DNA of 64,000 bases from Ctena decussata (Eukaryota > Mollusca > Bivalvia > Lucinida > Lucinidae). Below the pieces are notes generated by a model that saw nothing but the letters and a program-made list of their open reading frames with translations, searched no databases and had not been told where the DNA came from. This document shows positions 22,201 to 37,200 of the stretch, in pieces. Every line of letters begins with the position of its first letter. Position 1 is the first letter of the stretch. Made by a program: the position numbers and the translations under genes. The stretch spans positions 23,088,102 to 23,152,101 of the forward strand of contig OZ022501.1 of assembly GCA_963989385.1 (NCBI GenBank). The letters are read 5' to 3'.

Positions 22201-25200
22201 TGTTTGGTCCAAGAAAACTGCAGTTGCATCAATGCAAAATGTATTAAAAACCACATAAAACTAATAATGTAAACATAATTTATAACTTCAAAAATCGGGA
22301 AGCGATTACACTTTCAATCACGATTGTCATGTTTTGTTACTGGAAAGTGGTACCGGGTTTTATCGTACTCTTAGAGTTACTTCCCTTTCATTAGAGGGTG
22401 AATAGCCTAGCGATTTTCGCTGCAATAGTTTAATATTTTCTTTGCTTCAAGGGCCAATATTGTGGTGGTGAACAATATTTTGACTTATTATGCCCCCAAC
22501 TTCGGAGAAGTTGAGGGGGCATATTGGTTTGGGCCTGTCCGTCCGTCCGTCCGTCCGTCCGTCCGTGAGTCCGTCTGTCCGTCCGTAACGCTTTTTGGCA
22601 GCTGGAAAACTCAAGAACCGCTTATGCTAGGATCTTGAAATTTTATATGTGGCATGTACATGAAAAATAAGCAGACCAGTATTTTTTCTTTTTTTCACGG
22701 GTCATGTATTTACAGAGTTATGCCCCTTTTTCAACTTAGTCTATGGAACCTTGTGAACAAAATATCTCAAGAATCCCTGATGCTAGGATCATGTAATTAT
22801 GCAGGAAGACATTACCCAAGGTGTAGATGACCTGATTAACTTTTGAAATAAATTCGTGAATTTTTGACCGAGTTATGCCCCTTTTTCGACTTAGTGCATT
22901 GTAAGCCTATGGAACCTTGTGAACAAAATATCTCAAGAACCCCTGAAGCTAGGAGCATGATTTTTTGCAGGAAGATACTGCCTGTGGTGTAGATGACCTG
23001 ATTAACTTTTGAAAAAAATTCGTGAATTTTTTATCGAGTTATTCCCCTTTTTTGACTTAGTGCATTGAGGCCTATGGTACAAAGGTACCCTTACATATAG
23101 TCAAGAACAATAAGAGCTAGGAACTTGAAACTTCATACACATGATCAGTATGGAAAATAAGCAGACCTGTATTTTTTTATTTTTCCGCCGGTCATGTATT
23201 TCCAGAGTTATGCCCCTTTTTCGACTTAGCCTGTGGAAACTTGTGAACAAAATATCTCAAGAACCCCTGATGCTAGGATCATGAGGTTTTGCAGGATGAG
23301 AATGCCCAAGGTGTGGATGACCTGAATAACTTTTGAAACAAAATCATGAATTTTTGACAAAGTTATGCCCCTTTTTCGACTTAGTGCATTGTAAGCCTAT
23401 GGAACCTTGTGAACAAAATATCTCAAGAACCCCTGATGTTAGGAGCATGATTTTTTGCAGGAAGATACTGCCTGTGGTGTAGATGACCTGATTAACTTTT
23501 GAAAAGAAATCATGAATTTTTGATTGAGTTATGCCCCTTTTTCGACTTAGTGCATTGTAAGCCTATGGAACCTTGTGAACAAAACATCTCAAGAACACCT
23601 GATGCTAGGAGCATGATTTTATGCAGGAAGATACTGCCTGTGGTGTAGATGACCTGATTAACTTTTGAAAATAATTTGTAAATTTTGGATTGAGTCATGC
23701 CCCTTTTTCAACTTAGTGCATTATTTGCCTATGGAAGCTTGTGAACAAAATATCTGGAGAACCCTTGATGCTAGGATCATGATTTTTGCAGGTTGATATT
23801 GCCCAAGGTGTAGATGACCTGATTAACTTTCGAAAACAATTCGTAAATTTTTGACTGAGTTAAGCCCCTTTTTCGACTTAGTGCATTGTAAGCCTATGGT
23901 ACAAAGGTACAAGCTTTATTGAATGAACCTTCTCTAGAGACAAGCATATGGTTGGGGGCATAGTGTTTCATAAACACATTTTCTAGTTCTTTAATTTAAA
24001 GCCTTCCAATGCTAAAAATTTGATTGGAGTTTTCACCTATTATGGATGATTCTGCTGTATTTGAGTTTCTTACCTGAATCGATTTTTACAGACATTTTCG
24101 GCCATATCCAAAATCATAAACAGGATTACCGGGACATCCAAGAGTTAGTATAGTGATAGTGACATACCTTGGGTGTTTTGTATTTGCAGGACTGAAAGTT
24201 TTGTCATGTTCTGCATTGTGACAGTCCACTTTCTCTCAACTTCACATTATGCTTAAGTTCACAGATGCTTCAAACCTAGAGTGTTATACTGTTGTTATAT
24301 TGAAACATTTTTTGCTAGGTCCCAGTCTTGTCTCCAGTTTGAGAGTGGCAAGATAGGGAAGTTGCCAGTTCAAAGGAAAGAAAGAAAAACTCAAAACACA
24401 AAAATAAATTTGTTATTATCTAATATCCCAATTATTTGATAAAGTTTATTATGATTCACTATCTGCCAGATCTGTGTCTGCTTATACTGACTGGATTCCT
24501 CTGAAAATATAACAATACCATATGTAAGTTGTGTTGGTCCGACAATGAAAACTTCAAGCATAAAACAATGAAAATTTTCCCAATTTTAGACAATACAACG
24601 CTATTTTCCCAATTCTAAAGGCCCCGGCCCCATTCCCAAAAAGGGGTGTGAGAGCCCTGAAAGAATACGTTTTTATGCCCCCGAAGGAACTTCGGGTGGC
24701 ATATTAAAATCGCACCGTCCATCCGTTATCGTGTCTCAGCGATAACTTTAAAACTATGGAAGCAAATTTGATGTAACTTCACAGAAAGATAAAGCATAAT
24801 GAGAAGGTGTGTCGCGCATAAGACTTAGGTCCCTACGCCCAAGGTCAAGGCCACATTTGGGGCAAAGGTCAAATTGTGTCTCAAAATCTTGTCTCAGCAA
24901 TAATTTTAAAACTACTGAAACAAATTTGATGAAACTTCACAGAAAGATAAAGCATAATGAGAAGGTGTGTCGGGCACAAGACTTAGGTCCTTTATGCCCA
25001 GGTTCAAGGCCTCAGTTGTGTCAAAAGTCAAATTGTGTCTCAAAATTGGGTCTTAGCAATTACTTGTAAACTACTAAAGCAAATTTAATGAAACTTCACA
25101 GAAAGATGAAACATGATGAGAAGGTGTGTTGCACATAAGGTTTGGGTTGCCAAGTTTAAGGTCAAGGTCACAATTAGGGGTCAAAGGTCAAATCTCGCCT

Positions 25201-28200
25201 CTGTGATAACTTAAAAATTGCTGAAGTGAATGTCATCAAACTTCACAGAAAGGTAAATCATAATGAGAAGGTATGTTACACACAATATTTATGATCCCAA
25301 ATCCAAGGTCAAGGTCACAATCTGGGGTCAGAGGTCAAGTTATGTCTCGGCAATTACTCAGAAAAGTACCAAAGCAAACTTTAAAGAAAGATCAAGCCTA
25401 ATGAGAAGATTTGCAATGCACAAGACATAGGTTTCCACACCCAAGGTCAAGGACACAACACAGGTTGGTTAGTGGTTGAATTAAGTCTCCTTGAATCCTC
25501 TTAAACTTCCAAAGTGCATTTAATCATTACAGAAATGTAAATTCACAGTATCCGAACTACATGTACAATCTCTTCCGGTTTTCATAGCGTTGAATCGAGA
25601 GTACAAACATTCGCTTATAACCAGTAGTCGGAAATCATTATGTTTTGAGATTTTATCCGGAATCTGCTGCGTCATTTATAGCTATTCAGCTTCGAAAATG
25701 TAAAGAGGTAAGTTTAATATAATTTGCTCTTCGGTCTTTTACTTTATTACCCTGTACAATGTCGTGTATGGGTGGGTAGTAATTGGTACAGTATTCAAAT
25801 CGCCCTTGGCATGATTCTTAAACCATTTTGAGCATTTTCTTACATGTTTTATAAAAAATCTTTAGAATAAACGGAAGGCGTTATCAATCTACAGTTTGTT
25901 AGTTTTGATAAAAGAATGATAGCTAAGTTTTGCACGACACAATCTCGTGTTAAATTAAGCTGTTCGGAAAAAAAATCTGCGACGGCAAGGAGTTTTTCAT
26001 TGTACAGGGCAATAAAGTAAAAGACCGAAGAGAAAATTATATTAAACTTACCTCTTTACATTTTCGAAGCTGAATAACTATAAATGACGCAGTAGATTCC
26101 GGATAAAAACTCAAAACATAATGATTTCCGGCTACTGGTTATAAGCGAATTTTGTACTCTCGATTCAACGCTATGAAAACCGGAAGAGAGGGTACAGTGC
26201 GTTCGGATACTGTGAAATTGAAATGCGAATGTATATCACGTGCAAGACTCAGGTTCTGTGCCCAAAGCCAAGGTCACAACTAGGGCTCAAAGGTCAGTTG
26301 AAGGGGCCTTCTGGGGCATTTGTTACACACTGTAACATTTCTTGTTTGAACAGTAAAACTATTCCGTGTGTATCAAAATGATGTCAAAAATGCTACTGTT
26401 GTATTGAGTGCTGTTATAAAGAAGGTATACTACTTCTACTGCTGAAAGAGACAGAAAACATTATATACTTTCATGAAAGAAAATCTGTGCTCAGAAATAT
26501 TACCTGTCTCCTCATTGAGGGATACTCTTAAAGGAAAGAATTTGTTTCCATGGTGAAGAGCAAATTCTTTACTTCAAGTGTAACTCCCAATGTTCAGGCC
26601 ATATCATTACTAGCACAATAAAAGTAAAGATTTGGCTCTGTAACGGGTAAGGAAACTAGGAAGATGTGAGGGAAAATGAGGGAAAAGTTGGTTAATTTTG
26701 AAGTGGAGGGTTAGTGGCAAACCTATCTGTTACAGAAATGTTGATGTGTTAAAATATTAGTAAATAGATACCCTAATGTGCTTAAGCATTGGGACACCTA
26801 AATACCATTAATTTTCCATATGTTCCAAATGAAAAATTAGTGGTTTCTAGGTGTCCCAATACTTATCAGGGAAAATAGAAAATTAATGGTTTTTAGGTGT
26901 CCCAATAGGGTACGGCAGTATAAATATTAGCTCCATACTATGATGTTTTTATTAAGGCCTATCACATATGTTGAGAGCCTGAGTGATTTCATTGACTCAG
27001 ATGATGAGCATCATGTTCAGACTAGAAGAACACCAAAGAGAAGGCAGTCTGTTGCAACACCTAGATCTAAAAGGTATTATGGTGTATCAGGGAAGCACTT
27101 CACAGAGAGAGATTGAGCTCTCAGCCTGCATGTATTTCACAGTTCAGTGCATTTCATTGGGAAAGTGCACACCTCATAGAATGCTTGCTGTTGAAAGACT
27201 GCACTTACCAAACAGTAAACTGCACTTCATTGAGATCACTAATTATTTAAAGCACACTGCACTTCACTTACCTAACAGAATTCACTGCATTTCATAGGCT
27301 TGGTAACCTTGCAGAATGCACTACACTTCCTTGAAAGAGAGCACAAACCTCACAGAGAGCATAGCACTTCATAGAGCGCACTAATCTCACAATGCACTGT
27401 ACTTCATGGACTGCACTAGCCTCACAGTACACTGCACTAAATTGTGTGCACATAGTAACCTCATAGAGTGCAATGAACTTAATAGAGAAACAGTACTTAA
27501 CGCAGACTGCACTGCACTTCAAGGAGTGCACTAACCTCGCTGAGTGCAGTGCATTTCACAGAGAGACTGCTCTTACCTAACAGTGCAGTTCACTTCAAAG
27601 AGAGTGAACTACCAGGGCCCTAGATAAGAGGGAGTATTTGGTGATAATTAGGGATAATTTTTGTTAAATCTGGACAAAAACATATGTTGTGACCCCTCAT
27701 TTGAACTGCCTCAACGAGACGGTTCAGATGAGGGGTCACAACATATGGTTTCAATGAGAAATAAAGAAAATTATCCCTCAATCATCATCAAATACTCCCT
27801 CTTATCTAGAGCTATGACTACACCTCATTCAGAATATGCTCCACAGAGTGTAATGCATGTATAGGCTGCATCTCAAATTAAGGGAGCACACTACACTTCA
27901 CAGAGAAAGTTCACAAAGCACTAGTGGCAAATTAGTGTCTCCAAACATTCTTAATACGTAATACACATTAATTATCAAAAGTCACAAGCATTTCGTCATA
28001 GTTGTATTGTCATTTTATTTTACTTTCAGGAACTTAGAAGTTAGAAAATTCAAAAACAAAACAAAACAAAAAACATAAAAGAAAAAACTGGCACAAATAT
28101 TAAAAACAAAAAAAAAAAAAAATGAAAAAAAATGGCACAAACATATTTCCTTATTTACAGTTTTGTTTAGGCAAATGAATACACCAGCGTTTGCGCTAGC

Positions 28201-31200
28201 TATTTCTGCTTTGCGTCCTGCGGACGCAGAGGTTTGAAAATTTGCGTCCAAGACTCATTATTTCGCATCCTTGCTAAACTGGGTCGGAAAAACATGCTCA
28301 CAACCGACATTACGATGGACATTATTGTCCCCCGCCTTTTCGAAGAAAAGCGGAGGGACATAGTTTTCGGCATTCCGTCCTTCCGTCCGTCCGTCCGTCC
28401 GTCCGTCCTTCCGTCCGTCCGTCCTTCCGTCCTTATTTCCGTCCTTCCGTCCCCCTAATGTAGTAGGTACCTTGTGTGCGCAACTCCTCCTACAGTTTTA
28501 TGCCGATTCTTTCGAAACTTTACAGATGTTTTTGTCATGGTCTGAAGATACGCATGTGGTTTGGATATAATCCTGAGATTATTTTTTGTCACTTTTTCCA
28601 CAAGTTGAACTTAGTAATTTTTTAGGCCTTTTTACTATCAAAGTGACTAGATAGTGGGTACCTTGTGTGCGCAACTCCTCCAACAGTTTTATGCCGATGC
28701 CTTTGAAACTTCACAGGTGTTTTGGTCATGGTCTGAAGATACACATGTGGTTTGGATATAACCCTGAGATTATTTTTTGTCACTTTTTCCACAAGTTGAA
28801 CTTAGTAATTTTTTAGGCGTTTTTACTATCATAGTGACTAGATAGTAGGTACCTTGTGTGCGCAACTCCTCATACAGTTTTATGCCGATGCCTTTGAAAC
28901 TTCACAGGTGTTTTGGTCATGGTCTGAAGATATGCATGTGGTTTGGATATAATCCTGAGATTTTTTTTTGTCACTTTTTCCGCAAGTTGAACTTAGTAAT
29001 TTTTTAGGCCTTTTTACTATCATAGTGACTAGACAGTGGGTACCTTGTGTGCGCAACTCCTCATACAATTGTATGCCGATTCCTTTGAAACTTCACAGGT
29101 GTTTTGATCATTGTCTGAAGATATGCATGTGGTTTGGATATAATCCTTAGATTATTTTTTTTATTACTTTTTTCGCAAATTGAACTTAGCCATTTTTCAT
29201 ACATTTTTAATATCAAAGTGAATAGATAGTTGGTACCTTGTGTGTGCAACTCCTCCTACAGTTTTATGCCAATTCCTTTGAAACTTCACAGGCGTTTTGA
29301 TCATGGTCTGAAGATATGCATGTGGTTTGGATATAATCCTTACATTATTTTTTTTATTACTTTTTTCACATTTTTAACTTAGCTCCTTTCCAGCTCAAAC
29401 ACTTAAGTGTATATACAGTGGAGACCTAGTTTCCAAGGCGGGGGACATAAATTCGTCAAATTTGCTTGTTATTTTTTTTTTTTTCCTTTATAAAAGGCAA
29501 AAAACAAACTGATATAAGATGCAATCTAAACCAATTGCAATAGTTACAATATTTATTCATTATTACCAACCTTTTTATGCAGAGATAAACCATATATAAA
29601 TAGATAAAGTTTTAACATCCCGACGTGTTTTCTCCCGACACTACACAGTCAATACACATTATCGGGTCTAATGGCTATAAATAGATCCACGTGTTCGATT
29701 ATATCTACTAGAGTATGGCACTTTCTACGAAATTCATTTCAATTACGGACATAAAATCGTCAAAAATATCGGGAGAAAGTTGATATTCATTTCTCAATTA
29801 TTGAGAATCTGAAGTGGCCTGCATGCGGTGCATACATAATTACACCTATTCATCTCAAGTGGTAGATAAAATTAGCACCCTATCGAGCTACCGAGATGTC
29901 TTGTCGGCGTCTTTGAACTAAAAGGAGCTTGACTGGCGGCGCATTTTAAAAGATACCTTGCGTCCTGTGGACGCAGACGTTAATTTTTTCGCGTCCGGCA
30001 CCAGTTAAATTGCGTCCCGGGTGCATTTTTTTGCGCTAACGCAAACGCTGATACACTTTCATGGGAAGCAACCCTTATCATTTTTGCTCCCTTCTTAATG
30101 ATGGTCAGGTCTTAAAGGAAAGAATTTGCTTTGAGAGCAAATTCTTTCCTTTAAGACTTGACCCCCATTTGAAAGGTTTTATTATGCAGGGAAGTAAACA
30201 GGAAGTCAAAAAAATTGTTTCCCCATCTAAATACATGTATGGTGAAAACATAGGGATGTACATCTCAGCAAAAAGCAAGCAATGAAACATGTAAGGTGCA
30301 TGGGTACCTACTTTAGATTTTTATTGCTTGCTTTTTGTCCTTATTTGGGAGCGTGTTTTGCAGGTCAAAATCTTCCAGTAAGAAAGATGACGACTACAAA
30401 CCTGGTAATGATGATGATGATGATGAAGTATTCAGCGAGAGCCCCAGTAACAACAGCAGGAGAAGAACTAGAACACCAAAGTCTGTTACTAGACGCCCAT
30501 CTACCAGAACTCCAACAAGCAATAAAAAATCTAAGGTATACCGTAATATGCATATATATTGGGACACCTAAAAATAATGAATTTTCCATTTGGGACAAAT
30601 GAAAAATTTATTATTTTAGGTGTCCAAATACTTGAGCACATTAGGGTATTTAGCCTGAAATGTTAGACAGAAATACCTAAAAAAACATGATGCAGACCTA
30701 AAAGTGATACATTAAAGGCTTTGACTGGATGTCATGTTGCAGTACCATAATGTGCTTAAATATTGGGACACTTAAAAACTATTAATTTTCCATTTGGGAC
30801 AAATGGAAAATTAATGGTTTTATGTGTCCCAATACTTAAGCACATCATTATGGTATTGTCTCTCCTGTGACTGTGACTAGAGAAAACAGTGTTTTAAAGA
30901 TAGGTTCCTGGCCTAGAGATAACCATTATGTTCACAAAATAATTTTGTCTTTTTCTGGGTAATATTGAATTCTCTTATTTTTCTGAAACTGTTGCTACTG
31001 AGAAAATCGTCAGATGTTGTAGAAAATAGTCGTTTTCCCTTTGGTTTATTTTCTTTTGTTGGAATTCCAGTTCTAAAAATAAATATGTATATATGTTTAC
31101 AAGTCCGCAGTTTCTGATGTCATTTGCCAACGGTTAATTTTCTCTTGCCGTGAGCTCTTCCAGAGGTCCTGGAATGGCGGATAGGTTAAAACTATCCCGA

Positions 31201-34200
31201 AATGCAATGCAGCATGACGTCAGCTATGTTTAGTGTTTCCCCTAGCCAGGAAAAAGGGCAGGGTGCTGGCCAGAAAAAGGGCACTTTTAGTGTGTGACAC
31301 ACTCCCTGAAGGGCACTTTTCTGAACTATTATGTTCAAAGGCAGTTTTACTAAGTGTATTAACACTTTCTAACAGGATAAACACCTTATTTTTGCATTGA
31401 GATATAAACATGTGCATTATAAAAGGCCTCTATTACACACAGAAAAGTGAAAATTGCAACAAAATGACCTTAATATGAAATTACCTTCTGAAATTTGAGG
31501 GCAGAAGGGTAGGGTCAAAAGGCAGAAGGGTAAGGCCAAAAGGCAGAAGGGTACAGCACCCTTCTAAACCTCTGTAGGGGAATCACTAATGTTATCTATT
31601 TTTTGGCGCGAACTAAAAATAGCGCTAACTAGTGTGCGAAGCAGAGTTAGGAAATCCCTTGCAAAACGACTTTTCTACGATTTTTTGATTTACACTTTTT
31701 AGTGAAACTTATTCATTTCCTCTTTATAAGTGCTTTCCAACAACTTGGATAAAAAATTATCAAAATTATGATGCATTCCACAGTACAGGAACCTACCTTT
31801 AAATGGTGCTTTTCCAGCAGTGGCGGTGAAACTTTTGTCAAGTTTTATGGGCTAGATGTAAGATGTGTTTGGCTCCTTTGTGACCATGCACGAAAGGAGG
31901 GGATGTTCCCATTTCGCCTACTCCCATTTCGCCTACTCCCGTTTCGCCTCTTCCCATTTCGCCCACTGTCAAATCTAACCTCATTCCCGTTTCGCCTACT
32001 CAGTGAAAATTTTTCTTATTATGATTTTCTAACTTTCTATACTGTGTTTTTTATCATTTTATTATTTTTTTTTTTTTTTCATTCTTGATGAAATATTTTA
32101 TGCAGCATGTTTTCAAATGTGTTAATTTAAGAATGTAAATAAATAAAACATTAAAAATTATTTTTCATTTCCATTTGTATGAAAAAAAAATGAGTAGGCG
32201 AAACAGGAATAGTGATATATTTTAGAGTAGGCAAAATGGGAGTAGGTGAAATGGGACAAATCATAGGCGAAACGGGAGTAGGCAAAATGGGAGTTGGCGA
32301 AAGGGGAGTAAACCGAAAGGAGAGACCCAGTGTTTCTTGAAATTCTTATGTGTATTACCTCAATATGGTTTGTCTCAGGCTGGATGATTGTGGGATGCCA
32401 AAAAAAAAAAGATCAAAAAAAAAAAAAAAAAAAAAAAATGAAAAGAAAAAAGAAGAATAAAGAAGAAAAAAACAAAGAAGAAAAAACAGAATTGAGCCGC
32501 AACATGACAAAACCATCAATGTATCATTTGCCCAGATCAGCCTGGGCATCTGCTCAGTCTGATTAGACTCTTCACTGTGGGCTTAAAGAGTAGAATGGTC
32601 TAAGCTAGCTCTGTGTGAACAGCAAAGTCTGTGATCAGGCTGATCTGAGTCTTAGCTGGGCGCACAGGCCACTTAATTGGTTTTGTCATGTCGGGGCCTG
32701 ATTGGTTTTACAATTAAGAAGCTACAATTGTTCTGTTCAGTTTAATACACTGACAAACCAAACTCATGTTTTCATGAAGAATAATATAGAAGAAATTATC
32801 TCAGAATTATCAATAAAATTCAGTTGTCTTTTTTAATACGTTGTATGATCACTACATTTCTGAGAAGCAACTCTGCCATTTTCATTTTGCCTCCCTGTAA
32901 ATGGAGTCATCTCTTAAAAGAAAGAATTTGGTAATTTAGTAGCAAATTCTCTCCTTTAAGAGTAGACTCCATCAGAGCTCCAGATAAGGAGGGGTAACAG
33001 GGATAATTTTGCATATTTCTCCATAAAAAACATACTTTGTGACCCATCATTAGAACTGTCTCGCCGAGACGGTTCTAATGAGGGGTCACAACATATGTTT
33101 TTGTTTAGAAATAAGAAAAATTATCTTCAAATTATCCTCATTACCCGTTCTTATCTGGAGCTCTGCTCCATTGAAGTCTTTTATTGTCCAGGGATGTATA
33201 CAGGAACTCATAGAAGATGTTTCTCTTTGATAAAATGGTGGGAAAACTTGACATTATGCCTATACATGTTAGCAAACGAGCCACGACATGAGAAGACCAG
33301 CAAAGTGGCATGTGTGCTCAGCGCAGACTAAGATCAGCCTGTGTATCTGCCCAGTCTGATCAGTCTTCTCTATGCGCTTAAAGGGTCCAAGCTAGCTCCT
33401 GTGAGCTTAAATAGTACCTTAGGGTCTAAGCTAGCTCCATGTGAACAGCAAAGACTCTGATCAGACTGGGGCGATGTCCATTGTCCAGGCTGACCTGTGT
33501 CTTTGCTGAGCGCACATGCCACTTAGTTGGTTTTGTTGTGGCTCAAATTTCCTCATTTATATGTTTCAGGCTAGAAAATCCCTATTGGATAGTCCTTCGG
33601 TACCAAGTAGAACCCAGCCATTGATGTCACCCACTAGTGTACTGGAGGAAGCAAGGACAAGGTTGGTAGGAACAAACATTTTAACAGATAGTTTCAATAC
33701 AAATATTGTCAATATGGCTAATACATACCACTTAAAGTCCACTTTGGAACTAAAGTTTTCTGTATATGAAGAGTACTGCTATTTTAGAGTGCAAGGGTCG
33801 TATTCACTTAAGTTGTTGCTATGCTATTGCTAGGGCTAAATTTCTATGAAGGAGATTCCCTTCAACTATGAAATTTGCTCTGGAGGAACAGTCTTTTTCA
33901 GACTGTTCCTCCACAGCAAATTTCATAGTTGTAGGGAATCTCCTTTATAGAAATTCAGCCTTAGCAACAACATAGCAACCACATAATGTTGTTTTATAAA
34001 TACGACCCCAGAACTCAGCAGTACTAAAAATTATACCATGTATCATAAAAATTGTAAAAATTAAATTGGGACACAAAAAATAATTACGGTAATTGTCCTG
34101 AAAATGGAACAGTTTGGTTGCACTATGCATTATTGCATGCAAAAGATAAAAGATGCAGAAAGAATGGCACACAGTGTAGATCCTGATCAAACTGCTCCTT

Positions 34201-37200
34201 GAGGAGTAGTCTAATCTGGGTCTGCATTGTTTACTCAGACCCATCTGTCCCAATATTTCGATTTTTGCTGTACTTAAACATAATATAATGGAAAAAGAAT
34301 CTGTTAATATTTATACCTAGGTAGGATGTTTATCCATCCATCCACCATTTCATTCATTAAATTTATGTTAGAATGTATGTTAACTGTTGAGTTTGATTCT
34401 GTTAGGTTGTCACACTGGTCAAAAGTCCACATGAGTTCTGTTCACTAGCTCTAGTAATTGTAGAAAAGCTAGTTTATACCAAGGTAGTGCATGTATAATC
34501 AACTTCTGTATCCGTAAAAGGGCTGAAAAAAATTGAAAAAGATCAGGGAAAAGTCAGAGAATTTTAAAGCATAGGATGAGCGACCACCCTGGCTACTCTG
34601 ACCACTATGAGAAGTACTATTTCTCAGAGCTCTAGATAAGACGGCGTATTTGATGATAATTAAGGATAATTTTTCTTATTTCTCATCGAAACCATATGTT
34701 GTGACCCCTCATCTGAACCGTCTCGTCAAGACGGTTCAGATGAGGGGTCACAACATATGTTTTTATGCAGAATTAACAAAAATTATCCCTAATTATCACC
34801 AAATACGCCCTCTTATCTAGAGCTCTGTCTCTCTTCCTTTCAGACTGCATGTGTCAGCTGTACCAGACACTCTTCCTTGTAGGGAGAAGGAATTTGATGA
34901 TATTTATACTTTTGTCGAAAGTAAAGTAATTGATGGCACTGGAGGGTGAGTTAATTAAAGTCACCATTGTTTAAAGTTTTACTGCATCTTCAAATGGCTG
35001 GCTTGCCAGTGGTATAGATAAGAGAGAGTATTTGGTGATAGTTGGGGATAATTTTTGTTAATTCTGCACAAAAGCATATGATGTGACCCATCATCTGAAC
35101 CGTCTCAACGAGACGGTTCAGATGATGGGTCACAACATATGGTTTGAGTGAGAAATAAGAAAAATTATTCTTCAATTTTCGTAAAATACTCCCTCGTATC
35201 TAGAGCTCTGGCTTGTGCTGGAAGATGGATGACCTGATTGTTTGTCCTTTTCAACCGTATTTCAGACATATCAAGATGAAGGGTGATAATTTAAGGCTGT
35301 GTGCAATAAACTCAGTTTAGGGTTTGAAAAGATTTGTACCTCCTGTGGGATTTAAACACAGACCACTTGCCCAGTAAGCTAGAGGTTAAAAGTTGGCTTC
35401 CTTTTACCTTTTCCAATGCTATGTACTTTCTTGTGCTCCCTCTAACTCCTGTACACTGAGAGATATTGTGCTTTTACTTGGTAGGAATGTACAACTGTGT
35501 GCAAGAATGACAAGTCTTTTATTCATCATTTTTAGCTCACCTGTCAAGGTGAGCTTATAGTATAGCCATGGTCCGTTGTCCGTCGTCGTCGTCGTCCACA
35601 CTTTTAAACACCAATATCTCCTAAACCAGCAGACCAATCTTGATCAAATTTTATGTGTAGCATTGTTGGGGTGGGGGATTGACTGCATTAGGTTTAAGGG
35701 CAGATTGGGTTGGAACTCTGGTTGCCATGGCAACATATAGCTCCCATAGACTTATAATGGGAAAAACTTCAAAAATCTTCTCTGAAACCATGAGGCCCAG
35801 AGCTTACATATTTAGTATGTACCAATATCTAGTGGTCCCCTACATAAATCCTGCCAACCATGCCCCTGGGGCCCAACTTGGCCACGCCCTGGGGGTCATT
35901 AGCTCCCATAGACTTACAATGGGAAAATCTTAAAAAATCTTCTTCTCTGAAACCATGAGGCCCAGAGCTTACATATTTAGTATGTACCAATGTCTAGTGG
36001 TCCCCTACATAAATCCTGCCAACCATGCCCCTGGGGCCCAAATTGGCCATGCCCCGGGGGTCACTAGCTGCCATAGACTAACAATGGGAAAAATCTTAAA
36101 AAATCTTCTTCTCTGAAACCATGAGGCCCAGAGCTTACATATTTAGTATGTACCAATGTCTAGTGGTCCCCTACATAAATCCTGCCAACCATGCCCCTGG
36201 GGCCCAAATTGGCCACGCCCTGGGGGTCATAAGCTCCCATAGACTTACAATGGGAAAATCTTAAAAAATCTTCTTCTCTGAAACCATGAGGCCCAGAGCT
36301 TACATATTTAGTATGTACCAATGTCTAGTGGTCCCCTACATACATACTGCCAACCATGCCCCTGAGGCCCAAATTGGCCACACCCCGGCGATCATTAGCT
36401 CCCATAGACTTACAATGGGAAAATCTTAAAAAAATCTTCTTCTCTGAAACCATGAGGCCCAGAGCTTACATATTTAGTATGTACCAATGTCTAGTGGTCC
36501 CCTGCATAAATCCTGCCAACCATGCCCCTGGGGCCCAAATTGGCCACTCCCTGGGGGTCATTAGCTCCCATAGACTTACAATGGGAAAATCTTAAAAAAT
36601 CTTCTTCTCTGAAACCATGAGGCCCAGAGCTTACATATTCAGTGTGTACCAATGTCTAGTGGTCCCCTACATAAATCCTGCCAACCATGCCCCTGGGGCC
36701 CAAATTGGCCATGCCCCGGGGGTCATTAGCTCCCATAGACTTACAATGGGAAAATCATAAAAAATCTTCTTCTCTAAAACCATGAAGCCCATAGCTTATA
36801 TATATATAGCATGTATCAATTTCTAGTGATCCCCTACTAAAATCCTGCCACCCATGCCCCTGGGGCTCAAATTGGCCAAGCCCCATTCGGGTCATTTGTT
36901 TATATATAGCTATATAGCTTAAGAACCTTCAAAAATCTTCTTCTTTGGAACCATGAGGCCTAGAGCTTATATATATAGTATGTAGCAATGTTTAGTGGTC
37001 CCCTACATAAATCCTCCCAACCAAGCCTCTGGGGTCCAAACTGGCCAATCCCCAGGGGTCATAAGCTTCCATAGACTTATGATGGGAATAACTTCAAAAA
37101 TCTTCTTCTCTGAAACCATGAGGCCCAGAGCATACATATTTAGTATGTACCAATGTCTAGTGGTCCCCTACATAAATCCTGCCAACCATGCCCCTGGGGC

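Noticed and set aside
32330..32566. Lysine-rich small protein
   Set aside because: Translation of a poly-A/AAAAG tract running into a MITE-B copy.
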